From Fomes fomentarius (taxonomy: Eukaryota; Basidiomycota; Agaricomycetes; Polyporales; Polyporaceae): DNA of 64,000 nucleotides. The notes under the pieces are model-generated. The model was not told the DNA's origin. It saw nothing but the letters and a program-made list of their open reading frames with translations, and ran no database searches. How positions within the stretch are numbered: the stretch's first letter is position 1; each line of letters starts with the position of its first letter. The stretch is from NCBI GenBank assembly GCA_022606135.1, contig JABYQN010000013.1, forward strand, positions 558,001 to 622,000, written 5' to 3'. The position numbers and the translations under genes are program-made. Of this stretch, positions 1 to 9,991 are shown piece after piece.

Positions 1-265
1 AGTTACTGGATATGCCCAGTGGAAGGTCGGTTCGTACGGAAGAGGGAGTTGATTGTAGCGATTGGGACAGAGCTGTACGTCGCACTGGTCCCACTCCTGC
101 TCTCCGTCGTCGTAGACGTAGTGATAACGATCGACCTGATTGTCTAGATCAAAGAGATGGGGCTGTTCCGAGCAATCAAATGCTGATGCAGTAGAATGAT
201 GTTCTGCAAGTTCAGCGTTGACTTCAGCTTCAGAGTCGGAGCTGAGCTGAGGACTATTGGCAGTA
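1..265 (-). pseudogene. Copia gag N-terminal fragment (element A)
   Basis: The minus-strand frame gives an acidic, aromatic N-terminus (FDCSEQPHLFDLD, then QLCPN) that aligns with the start of the element B gag (EFDCSHSFHRYN, then QLCPN). No in-frame ATG precedes the conserved part, and a TGA lies upstream in frame. Either the start is supplied by splicing or the copy is dead. The ORF is still open at the window edge. The family assignment rests on similarity to element B, whose downstream gag_2/UBN2 region is recognisable. Confidence 0.55.
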
Positions 266-770
266 GTAGGCGGCTCCAGTACGATGGTTCAGAGAAAAAC
301 GCGATGATTGACTTGCCACGTGCGAGATCTGGTAGAGAGGAACACCTATTGAGGTGAGCCAGAAGGTCAGGAAGCCGATATTCCCAACAATCCAGATAGA
401 AGTCGCCAACTGTGCCCAAGAAAAGCTATACGAGTCTAGGTATCAAAAAGAGTATAGTAAGGAGGGTCCGAACGGTTGTCCTCCGGTCCAAAGGTGATAA
501 CCACCCCGGCTACAACAGCTGGCGGGCGCAAGTGCGTGGCCTGGCTGAGGATACTTGAAAACCCGTGTGCCGCGAAAGCACCAAAGGTTGTACAGAGATA
601 CTAGATAGCGACTACTAAAAAGCGCTCAGGGCTGCGTCACGAGCGCAGTAAAGTCCCCCTGGCAGCAGTGTCGGAGGGCACAGTCAAGAGTTAGGGAAAG
701 TGGAGGAGAGTGCACGGGCAGAGAGTCGACGAACAGAGTTTGCGCGCAGAGTGTCGACAGAGGAGCAACT
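266..770 (-). other. Conserved untranslated leader of element A
   Basis: Long non-coding stretch between gag and PBS. Extended blocks of it recur in element B at 11460-11886, for example the block containing caactgtgcccaagaaaa, the block with gctggcgggcgcaagtg, and the block with gtccccctggcagcagtg. No long ORF is shared, so the conservation is at nucleotide level. It may carry packaging or dimerisation structure, or splice signals, but nothing specific could be proved. Confidence 0.6.
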
Positions 771-794
771 GATTAGAGCGCAGGGCTCATAACC
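771..794 (-). other. Primer-binding site, half-tRNA-iMet type (element A)
   Basis: Immediately downstream of the LTR in element sense. The plus strand reads agagcgcagggctcataacc, which has the form of the 5' half of initiator tRNA-Met through its CAT anticodon loop (GGG-CTCATAA-CC stem-loop). Drosophila copia and yeast Ty5 are known to prime from the cleaved 5' half of initiator tRNA-Met, and this site has the same layout. Confidence 0.75.
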
Positions 795-1346
795 TGATGA
801 ACTCTGAACCTGTAAGGCGAGGAGCGACTGTAAGTCACAACAAGAGAGATCTTCAGTCAGTGAGCGAACGACTATATTGCATAGTGAAGTACCTGTAAGT
901 CACAACAAGAGAGACTACAAGTACTAAGTCAGTAAAAAGTAGTAGAGCATATGTATGTAAGGGACTTACTCTTCAGTCAGTGAGCGAACGACTGAAGAGC
1001 AGAGGTGAAGAAGGGACTGCTTATATACATGAGGGATGAGTCCATGAGTCAGCGAATAAAGCAGTCACATGTAGCCATAAGACGATGAGTCAGAGTCCGT
1101 ATCGGCGTATGAGTCAGATACAGTCATAGCATGAGTCAGACATAAGGTCTAGAAGAGTCTGGTGCAGTGTAGAACGCACTGGTACGCACAGGAATGCACA
1201 GTAACCATATGGTCATGGGAAAGTACAGTAGGAGAACAAAGAAAACCATAAATGGTAAGTAGGAACACAGCCTATCTAATCATATGACCATAAACAAGTG
1301 TACACAACTCCGGTCCGAGCACAGCCGGTAGTCCAGAAGTTCAACA
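795..1346 (-). repeat. LTR of Copia element A (552 bp)
   Basis: On the minus strand it starts TGTTGAAC and ends TTCATCA, next to the PBS. It contains a TATATAA box (plus-strand 1021-1027), a terminal-repeat hairpin at 969-999, and a GTAAGT sequence at the hairpin base. Its right end abuts a different Copia fragment at 1347, so the element appears to have inserted into older Copia sequence. Confidence 0.8.
969..999 (-). promoter_or_regulatory. LTR hairpin plus splice-donor-like site (element A)
   Basis: Two 10-nt arms, ctcttcagtc and gactgaagag, pair perfectly around a short loop just downstream of the TATA box. The arms differ from those in element B by one compensated base pair. GTAAGT begins at the base of the hairpin in element sense. 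A candidate acceptor (CCTTACAG) lies near the LTR end. Confidence 0.55.
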
Positions 1347-1745
1347 GAATGAACGTGAATGCTCTATCACACCTGTTGAGAGCAGATGAGCATCTCCTAC
1401 TGCTGGGACATAGCAGACATTATGGAGAGTGATGTTTACTCGTCGTCCATCAACCATGGTGTATCCCTTGATGATTCCTTCACCGAGTCCTTCAATGCGG
1501 CCAGAGTCACCAGACTGAGCCGTTCTGAAAAATTTTGGCTCATCATACTTCTGGTATTCAGTGAAGTCTTCGAAGCAACACTGCAAAACCATAAGCCTTT
1601 CCTCGTGGACAGAATGTGTGGGAAATGAACCGCATATGGAAACCATTGCGATGCTTCTTCTCCCTCGCAAAATCTTGGGTCTTTGCTGCCCTTAGTCAGC
1701 TTGTATATATGCAATCTATCTCCACCCCATTGATAAGTGATGAAT
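1347..1745 (-). pseudogene. Copia protease-region remnant
   Basis: The minus strand encodes a recognisable Copia gag-pol protease/pre-integrase segment: FTEYQKY, then GRIEGLGEGIIKG, then LHNVCYVPAVGDAHLLS. This fits the family pattern of a hydrophobic patch followed by LxNVxYVPxLxxNLLS. The active-site stretch lies in another frame, so at least one frameshift is present. The sequence stops abruptly at the LTR of element A, consistent with nested insertion. Confidence 0.65.
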
Positions 1746-2570
1746 CAACCTTTTGCCATGTCCCTGTCTACTGCCATCAGTTAACTTAGGATTCGTGGTT
1801 CTTTCTATAACTTCATCACTGGCTATGTGTATAATTAGCCAGCAATTCACATATTCCTTCCAAACCCCATAGTTCACTATTTTGTGTCGAAGGAAGTGAG
1901 ACTGTTATCAAGTATTTCACACTGGATACCTCTGATAAGATGTGTGTGCATCTCCTCCCTGTCAAAATCACATCTTCATGTGGAAGACAAACAATGACAA
2001 CTCTGGCAGAATGAAACTGTATACTGGCATAATGAGATATAGCAAAAATTCATGCTGGGGTTTATTAAGTTCATATGTACACACAACAAAGTCTCCAGTT
2101 ACCTCTCAGAAATGAATGTTAAATTACCAATGAGACAGGTATACCTTGACAAGGTTCGAAATGCCTAGGATATGTGAGCAAATCTGGACTGATAATGCAT
2201 GATGTTCCACACCCCATTTCCAAGTGGAGAAAGGCTACGTAACTCTATCATGTGCTGCGAAGTAAATGTGTCAGTAAAATCGTAAATACTGCCTTTGCAA
2301 GTTGAGAATACAGTACAACTTCATTGCGGCTGAATAGATTGTAACAGTTTGAGGAATATTAGTGACGAATGGCTGACACATCGATGATGGATAGCAGTGT
2401 AGTAGCTTTCCTGTCACAAAAGGATGACATTTCCAATCACTTACGACAACATATTAATGCAATGCCTTGAAGAGCTCTATATGACAGGCTTCATATAGTC
2501 TGATAGTTCTTACTTCGCATGGCTCCAAAAGGATTACGAAAGGCTTTCCATGTAGGGGGACCCCTGGCAC
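1746..2570. other. AT-rich decayed sequence, no gene seen
   Basis: AT-rich and full of stops in all frames. By position it probably continues the Copia remnant at 1347-1745, but no integrase or reverse-transcriptase motif could be read. Confidence 0.4.
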
Positions 2571-4409
2571 TCCATGGCCGGCCGTGGCCATCGGGGCTCG
2601 GGTGGCGTACCGGTTCGAATTCTTGATCATGTGCCCCGTTCACAGATGATCATATTCCTCAGTGCACATGTGAGCTCGTGCAACTTCCTGAAAGATGTCC
2701 ACCGCCCACTGCTGTCCACAGGAAACTACCCCGTCTGTAGTTGAAAGTGGATTGAAGGGACTGACGACGAACGTAGCCGACGAGCGTGAAATTGACCATG
2801 GATATCCTGACGGACAGTATACGAGATGCGTAGATGACACACATCCCAAAGCATGATTCCTTATAAGGTGCTGACGTCCATCTCAGTTCCCAGATACCTA
2901 CGGCTTTGGCCCATAACACCATGCAGTATATAACCTCTCGTTTGAATACTATGGTACCGCCGGTACTATGCTGACATCTTGAACCCGTCCTTAGGTCCAA
3001 CTTTGAGCACAGCACCATGGCGGCTACTCGTCACAAGAAACAGAAACGGCCTCTAGACAACGAGGATGATGCAAAGGAGTATAAGCATATCAAGGCGGAA
3101 TCAAACTAACAACGGTTGATTGACTGTACAATAGTCCTCCAACATGAACTGGGCACACCATAGACACTCATCTCTGCGGCCCAGGCCGATTCAAGTCTCT
3201 AGCGACACAGCCTCCGTAACATCCTTCAGCTCCAGCTTGATAATCGAACACGAATATGCTATAGTTAGCTATTGCTACGACACACGTTTGTACAATAGAT
3301 TCAGAGAAATTACACATGATACCGCTGTAGATACCCAGACATTCAGTGAGATATAACGAGCTTCAACCACGAGCTCTCGTAACTACAGTGAAGTGTAACA
3401 GCGACGTTGTGGCCATGGCCATAACAGAGAGCGGAACAATCGCAGTGTGCCTGCATTTGATGTCACCGAGGTTGAGTGATACCCCAGCGCCAAATAGGAA
3501 ACCCCTCGCGCTGTTTCAAGGCAGGTCAATTACATCCGTATACTTCAAATCCTGACCTGCACAGCTGAGTGACACTTACATGAGTGGCACGTGCTACCCG
3601 AGCCCAAACGAGATTGAGAGATTCCTGGAGGAAGGCGCATTGACGCAGTATCTCATGCAACACGCACTGCATTGCAGTGGTGGCTATGGAGGGGCAGTCA
3701 GAGAGGACACTGGTTATGATTATCTGCATGGCTTCTGTTGCTCTTTCTACCTGCGTCGCCACATCCCGCAAACGTTCGAAGAGCGAATCTACGAAGATTT
3801 CGGCTTGGCCCTATGGTGACTGTCAATGCAAAGGCGTCTTGGGTTTTGTGGTAGGTAGACATACCGTTCGAGCCGTAACTCCTGTAGACGACATCAGGGC
3901 AAACACTTAGTATTGGTGAAAACATTAAGTATCATCATTGACTTGAGGGAAAAGCCGTTGATGGGCGGTTACTCGGATACGTCCGGATCATGTGCAGCCC
4001 CCACAACTGTGTCGCATGAGGTGGCCAGCAATATCCGTCAAGCTTCCCGCTATTCTCCAGGATCTACGTGGGACATTCGCGATTGGATATGATTCTGGGC
4101 GACGTGTGGTTCACAGAGGGGGGCTCTGCGACATGAGAGTACAAGGACAAGAAGAAGTAGGGAGGAGAGCGGAATCGACAATGGTATGCATATCGCGATG
4201 GACGTTGGAGTTCTGGGATTGAAGCCGAGGAGGTACAGCAGCTATGTGGGTGTCAGCGTAAGAAAGAAGATCTTGACTGGAACTCGAACACGTACGACTT
4301 GGAGCAGCAGCAGAGAGACCATGGCACAACCGTCCGCGAGCTCGTCCTAGTGTCCTGGCCCAAACGCGAAGACCTCGGGCTATCGCTCGCCGTCTTGTGG
4401 AGGATAGGT
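2571..4409. other. Gene-poor stretch with unassignable ORFs
   Basis: Only short overlapping ORFs are present. Around 2640-3010 a minus-strand frame stays protein-like over more than 100 codons but is interrupted by several stops, so it may be another decayed gene piece. No family was recognised. No promoter, tRNA or repeat could be supported. Confidence 0.3.
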
Positions 4410-4575
4410 TCAGGGGTGAGGTCCGTCGGCCAGAAACCAGGGCGGGGCGGACTTGAAGGGAGGCCAGGTACTAGAGCCTTTCGGGACCCGGCGATAGCTG
4501 ACGAGCATCACGCCTAGGTAGCGAGGTAGCAAGTCAAGCAACGGCGAAGCTTCGTGCTCTACGGCAGCCTCTAAG
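4410..4575 (-). pseudogene. Kcs1-like inositol polyphosphate kinase fragment
   Basis: The minus strand reads AVEHEASPLLDLLPRYLGVM followed by LVSYRRVPKGS. I recognise this from fungal Kcs1-type inositol hexakisphosphate kinases (substrate-binding region, usual form EAPPLLxFIPRYLGV). Only about 55 codons are seen. No catalytic IPK signature is found upstream or downstream and flanking frames are broken, so this is a gene fragment and not a functional kinase. Confidence 0.5.
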
Positions 4576-5387
4576 GTCCAATCCACCGAAAGATGACGCT
4601 CCTGACCTCGAGATCTGCTCCTCGCAGGATCAGTGACGCCGCCCCCGCCGTCGACTTCGGTCCGATCGGCTCGCCTTCCTGTGCCTCACTCATAGAACAG
4701 AGTCTCGTGAGAAACGAGTGACTATGCGATCTGTGTAAATCACGATGGATGTCAAGTATATGTGACACAGTGCTCACCTTGCAAACAGCGCGTACGGTCG
4801 CGATGACTCGCGATGTCCGTACTCGACTCTCCTTCCATTCCAGGTACGGATTCGTCGGCGTCGTCATCGGTGAACCACGGACAGTCGACGGGAACCATGT
4901 CTGTGTCCGGCTCCGACACTGCGACAGACAGCTGCCCTCTGATGTCCAGGTTCACATGCATTTGATCGAACAAGTCGACCATCCTCATGCCGCCCTTTCG
5001 GTCAATGAAGCAGACGAATCGTCTTGCAAGCGGGAGAGACTCTGGGTCGGAAATGGTGGATGTAGGAGTAAAATATGATCTGTCGATGCTGCCGTTCTGA
5101 ATCTCAGCGGGCCACGAGGAGGAGAAGAAGAAGCGGGACTGTGCCCGGGGACATTCGCGAAGTGCTCAGTTCCCAACTTCCCACAACTGTCACACTCACG
5201 TGCCGTGACCACTCTCACTTTACGTAGACCGATTCCATATGGTGATAACTACTTCTACATGGCCTCAGAACGAGAGCGAATACAGGAGATATCGTTGCTA
5301 TTCATAACCGTCCATTCAAGCAATCCACCGGAACTTGAAGCAATAGTTGATCACTGCCAGTCACGCCACTGGCACTCGTGCTGTTGG
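4576..5387. other. No gene supported
   Basis: Overlapping short ORFs on both strands, none with recognisable family features or clean splice structure. The stretch is the 3' flank of the hypothetical gene that ends at 5388. Confidence 0.35.
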
Positions 5388-6445
5388 CTATCGACTACGC
5401 ACACTCTGCAGCAGACGATCCACCATAGCCAGATTGGCGGCAGTTGTACTATACAATGCCATCATCAGCATTGAGTCCGGAATGTGGGATATCACGGCAA
5501 ACAACCGTAAGAGTCTCACCGCATCTCTAAGTTCAGGAGGTAGTAGCAGTTCTTCCAACTAAAGACCGTGTGAGGACAGCGCTTTCAACGCTGGTCTGAA
5601 CAATGAGAACGCACTAACATTGAAAAATGACTCAATGTCCTTCATGTTCAACAACTCGCTGATCGGTGCATAAGATGCTGACTCTGTAGGATCCGAGCTC
5701 TTGGAGGCAGATGCACCAACGAGATCATCCTGTCGATAGTTTGAGGATGTCAGCAGCGAGCTTCAGAACGCTAGCTATGAGCTCACCACGGCGGCGTTGG
5801 TTGGCGTATTCGTCATGTTCATGACAGATGAGAAACCGCCTTGTGCGGAAGATGCAGACGCAGCACTCGTCCACGTTCCGGGCTGTATGGCACTGATAGA
5901 CGAGTCCATGGATTCGGTGGTGGAATCGTACCCCTCACTTGCAGCAGATGCATCAGCCGGAGCGTTCTGAAGATCATACTCGTCAATGGTGAAACTGGAA
6001 TGTGAAATACAAGTATAGGCAGACTCACCGGGACCGCCGCGACTGCGTGCGAGGTGCGTGGTGGTTGTACTACCTCATTTGCTACGTTCATTGCCGTGGT
6101 CGTGTTCTCATGATACGGCGGAGGGGCGTTCAACTTGTCAACGCCATAGCCTGACTTGCCAGGCGTCGCCCGTCCGTCGAGGGGGGAAGTACGAGCCTTC
6201 CGATCGCGACGAGATGAGAACAGCTCCAGTCTGTCATATCCTGTGTTGGATGGACATCGCTTCCTTGCGCGTTCAATAGTGACTCCCATGGGGTGAGTGA
6301 CATAGTACTTGATCATTTCTGATCCCTGGCACCAAGTCAGCTGCCGCCTCTTAGTCGAGCCACCAGTAAACGACGCACCTCTGTCGTTAGGATGAGACTG
6401 TCCTGTGCCAGGACAGACGAACCGAGCGGAGATGATGCGAGCCAA
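5388..6445 (-). CDS. Hypothetical spliced gene, 5' end unresolved
   Basis: Four leftward exons join in frame through three GT-AG introns of typical size: 5967-6028 (62 bp), 5730-5786 (57 bp) and 5559-5618 (60 bp). The last exon ends in TAG at 5388. The conceptual protein has a basic N-terminal half (YYVTHPMGVTIERARKR), a Ser/Thr-rich middle (TTESMDSSVSAIQPG) and a helical, leucine-rich C-terminus (LEELLLPPELRDAVRLLRLF). No ATG lies in frame at the start of the first exon and a TAG lies upstream, so at least one 5' exon is missing here. I do not recognise the family. The clean frame across three introns is the main evidence that the gene is real. Confidence 0.5.
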
Positions 6446-7789
6446 CGATGCGGAGACATTGACAGGCTATGAGTCGAGAGAAGTGTGTCACTGTGGTAGT
6501 TCGGGTGTGCGGTTGCGAGTCGGCCTTCGAGTCTGTCAGGGCACTTAAATCTATCTCAGCGATAGCTCTGGTCTTCAATCTGACCCCCGCACAGCATGTC
6601 TTTGCAAGTTAGCGACTTGGAGTGGCACAGGAAGACCGAGCGTCTCGCCAAGTATCGCGGAAGCAAATCCGTGACAATGCTTTGTATTTCCGGAAATGTC
6701 CACGCCACCAGTGGCTCATTATCGCTCCAGGGCATTCGCAACCAGATCCTACTGCGGCATTTGCCTAGGCTAGCACTGCCATGTATTGAGTATGCATTCT
6801 GTGTCCTCGCTTTTGGCCGCCTTGCACACTTCACGCGATAGACGAAATTGTCGCATTGAAAAGTAAAACGGCTTTTTTGAAGACGGAGATGGCAGCCTCA
6901 CGCGCGGAGAATGCAGCGCAATACCAAAAGCTCACGGAACGATTGAAGGCTGAGCGTATGTAGATTGAAAGGACTCGAAGTATAGGTACACAATGTATCG
7001 GTTTTTCCAATTCTTGATAGCACTGAATAGAGAATAACTACGGACTCTACATACATGATGATGATACCAGCTGCCTCACCTTGCCCTACCGCCGCCCCAC
7101 CGCCAGCCTTGCCCTACCACCCGCCCCGTTCTGCCCTACCGCCCGCCCCGCCTCACCCTACCGTGCGCACGGCGAGTCGCGTTCGGGGTGGGACGCTGGC
7201 GGGAGGAACTTGAGTGAGGGCGAGGACCGTTTGGGCGGTCGGAGTGGGGCAGCGTCAGAGTGTGTAGCTGATCCATGTTTGTGAGTGGGATAGCAAAGGT
7301 CACTGTGTTCAGCGACATCGAATCGTCTCCGTCTGATGGCGGCAGAATGTGGCGGGCGAACGTTTGGACGGGCGACGCAAGCGGTCTTCATGACGCGAGG
7401 TTCGAGTACATTGTTCTATTCGTTGTCGACGTACAGCATGTCCGGATCCATACGAGAACACATTCATGCGGATGTCGAGGGTCGGCACAGGAGACGGCGA
7501 ACGGCTCCTCCAGTGTGCGACTGGGCTTCCGACATTGGAGCGAGGCACTCGACGTATATCGGAGCGCCGCTAGGCCGGGAAGTCTGCCGACGATGTGCTT
7601 CCGGCGTCGACCCTCCTGGTTGTATGTCCGGGCATGTCTCCCCGGAAGTTGAAGACGATGTCGGTAGTAATGCGAACTGATGCGTTTGCGGATGCTCGAG
7701 AATGCCATGGGTTACTGGATGAGCTGATCTAATGGTAATAAGGGTACTCCTGTGGTGCTCGTTAAATAGAGAGAAAAAATAGCAGACAG
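6446..7789. other. Gene-poor stretch with CCCTACCG-type low complexity
   Basis: May hold missing 5' exon(s) of the leftward gene ending at 5388, but none could be fixed. At 7079-7165 there is a cytosine-rich run of imperfect units around GCCCTACCGCC. ORFs at 7275-7708 on both strands look like composition artefacts of the GC-rich patch. Confidence 0.35.
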
Positions 7790-8310
7790 GACACTGACTC
7801 GTCCATCAGGTAGCTCCCGGGAGAGGCCACCTGCCAGTGTCGTCTTCGATGCTGAGGGCGGCTTTGTAGACATCGTTCAGAGCCTGCATCTTCTCCTTCG
7901 AGGGGCGGAGGTAGCTTAGGGTAGTTTAGTCCTTCTAGATCTGTCCCATGAATCAGTACAGTTTTGCCCCTCTCATTGTCACTCACCGTGTCGCGGTCGT
8001 CATCATCATCGTCAATGAGGGAGGGCGTCATCGAGGTTGACTTGCCACCTCGACGCTTCCATCATAGGTAAGACCGTCGTTGTAGTTGACCACTATATGG
8101 CGACGATGTCCACAGCCCTCTAGTTCAACCAGCTCGTTCTCTGGAAGCTCTTCGAGCTGCGGGTGGTGGAGGCTTCCCACGCGTACGGTTCCCTGCAACT
8201 CTTCTTGAGTGGACTTGTTATCGAAGCCGTCAGCTTGGATCACCAGTACCTTCTGAGCAGTACGGTGCACACCGTGTGGTCCTGCGTTTGCAGATTAGCG
8301 TGCTATCGAA
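7790..8310 (-). pseudogene. SNF2/STH1 chromatin-remodeler C-terminal fragment
   Basis: Successive minus-strand pieces match landmarks in the C-terminal part of SNF2-family ATPases in the right order. ANLQTQDHTV corresponds to the helicase motif ADLQAQDRAHRIGQ. VIQADGFDNKSTQEE corresponds to VIQAGxFDNKSTxEE. CGHRRHIVVNYNDGLTYD corresponds to the post-SnAC motif HRxRNVVxYNDGLTDD. After an Asp-rich run comes the start of a bromodomain (MQALNDVYKAALSIEDDTGR). Frames change between pieces, the helicase residues are degraded and the bromodomain stops early. Introns seem retained, pointing to DNA-level duplication and not retrocopying. Confidence 0.6.
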
Positions 8311-8639
8311 GAGCACTGATTGCAAGTTGAGAACGAGACCTCACCCGTACGGAAGGGGCGACCATCTTATGCGCAGTGTACTGATGCACAGTCGGTATCG
8401 GTGGAGGCGAGGCGGAGATGGAACCATGCATAGCATATGCACGAGGTTTCTCACCCAATCTTCGAAGACTCACAGAAAGACCGCGAGTGCTCAAACGCTC
8501 CTCCCCCCATCCGGTTGAAATACGCCTAGTTGCACTGGTCAGGACGACACAGTCAGCTGCTGCGATGGTTGTCCTCTGGCTCTGGTAAGCAACATGGTTG
8601 GCTCTTGGATCGACGTGAGGAACTGGTGGTTGGTAGGGG

Positions 8640-8910
8640 ACGGCAATGGATGGACACACGCAATAGCGCTCGGTCGGACAGGCGGGGAGAAGTGCCGTTC
8701 TCCGTGAGCGGGCATGGTATAGGGTATATGATCGAGAAGAAGCTGTCGAACTGGTAGGTCATGGGCTCGCGTCAGTGTCTGTTTCAACGCGTTACTCAAT
8801 TACCTGACGACTGACGTTCTTTTCGACAAGCTTGTACCCCTCGTCCTGGATGAAGAGCTCCCAGTATCCGAACATGTCGCGTCCGATGGTGGCATGCATC
8901 ATTGCATGCG
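8640..8910 (-). pseudogene. Epoxide-hydrolase-like alpha/beta hydrolase fragment
   Basis: Two minus-strand pieces, ATIGRDMFGYWELF and FDSFFSIIYP, match in order the lid region of fungal epoxide-hydrolase-like alpha/beta hydrolases (FGYWxFF...HxDSFFSIIYPxDP). They are separated by what looks like an intron ending in ACCAG. No nucleophile elbow or catalytic His was found and the frames break soon after, so this is a fragment. Confidence 0.4.
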
Positions 8911-8934
8911 CTTCATATATATATATACAGGTGT

Positions 8935-9991
8935 CCGGGGTCCTTTAGCCTTTCTGAAGCCTTTTCATAGATAGTTAATTTTGAGTTATGTCATGACGCA
9001 GTTCATGAGAAATTCCACTGTATCTGATCTGTCTAACTATAACCTTTTGACTGTGGAGAATTGGGCAAGCATGATGACGCCACCCGCAACGAAAAAACTT
9101 GTACTTACACAGAACACATAGCGGCTATGTTACATACCCAGGTAGTCTTCATCCTTTGAGAGGCTGCGACAGCTTTGACATATGATCCCCAAATGGCATC
9201 ATTTACTAAAAAACAGATAGCTCCGGCCTACTTAGTGAAAAATGGCCAATTCTGTCAACCTTTCTGCCATCGACAAACGGTCCAACACATGTCCTCATGT
9301 AATATTGGATATTCTTCTGGGTTGAATACCTTTGTGCTGAGTATGTGGTTTGGCTGGATAAAGTAAAAGAGCTTATGACAGATATTTGGACTCATTGTTC
9401 AACCTTTCCCCCCGAGCATTGATTCTTGTAGGAACTGAACTATCACTGGTTCTGTCATGTGTGATAAATACACCTTAGAAAGTTTTATCCTTCTGCAAGT
9501 CATCTCCTTTCTTGCTCATCACAGCTCTAGAAAGGTAGTATCACACATTGCCTTGTAATTCCACAGTATAAGACGCTGGTATACTCATACAAGTGGATAC
9601 CTTTGTTCATTCAATGAATGGTTGGACTGTTATCATATGGATGTTTTTGACAGAGAAATAAACAGTCGTTGTTGAAGATGTGTAAGAGTTTCTGTTATTA
9701 CAAATATAGCGTTTCCTGACAAATTCCTTCATGGTGTCTCTTGTAGTACTAAGTACTAGAAAGGCATACACTGAATCAATCAGGTGAAGGTAAACATCGT
9801 AAGTCTTGGAAACGGTGGAATAAGGATAGCCCTATGCATCGTATTGGGGAAGGAGAGGGTGTGGGTAAGATTATCCATTTATATACGAAATGAACACCAT
9901 ATTGCAGGGTCAAAAAGGCTTAGGTTTTTGCAGTGCAACCTGTAACATGCTGAGATGCACCTGAATCCATGAGCCATACAGTGAGGTTTGC
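8935..9991 (-). pseudogene. Copia element B pol remnant
   Basis: Directly downstream of the gag ORF, and in the same frame past one TGA, the minus strand reads WLMDSGASQHVTG, the aspartic protease active site of Copia pol. A TAA follows shortly after. Further left the sequence becomes AT-rich with stops everywhere. No integrase, reverse transcriptase, RNase H or second LTR is recognisable before the unrelated fragment at about 8910, so the element is truncated and dead. Confidence 0.65.

Larger units (their letters stand above)
1..1346 (-). mobile_element. Copia LTR retrotransposon A, 5' portion
   Basis: This is the 5' end of a leftward Ty1/copia element running off the left edge of the window. 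Read on the minus strand it has an LTR (795-1346), a primer-binding site (771-794), a long untranslated leader (about 266-770) and the start of gag (1 to about 265). The leader, PBS and LTR match element B at 9-12.5 kb, with clear divergence, so this is a related but distinct copy. The rest of the element and its second LTR lie outside the window, so target-site duplications cannot be checked. Confidence 0.8.

Noticed and set aside
2590..2645. tRNA-like string (GGTTCGAATTC, T-loop-like) on the plus strand
   Set aside because: No matching T-stem, acceptor stem or A-box at the right spacing.
2640..3018. Minus-strand ORFs as a FunK1-type fungal kinase
   Set aside because: No kinase motif (HRD, DFG or family equivalents) could be read in any frame.
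7275..7708. Overlapping ORFs of 106-125 codons on both strands
   Set aside because: GC-rich composition opens all frames; no splice or family support.
8918..8937. TA-rich run as a promoter
   Set aside because: A simple TA microsatellite between decayed fragments, with no gene to serve.
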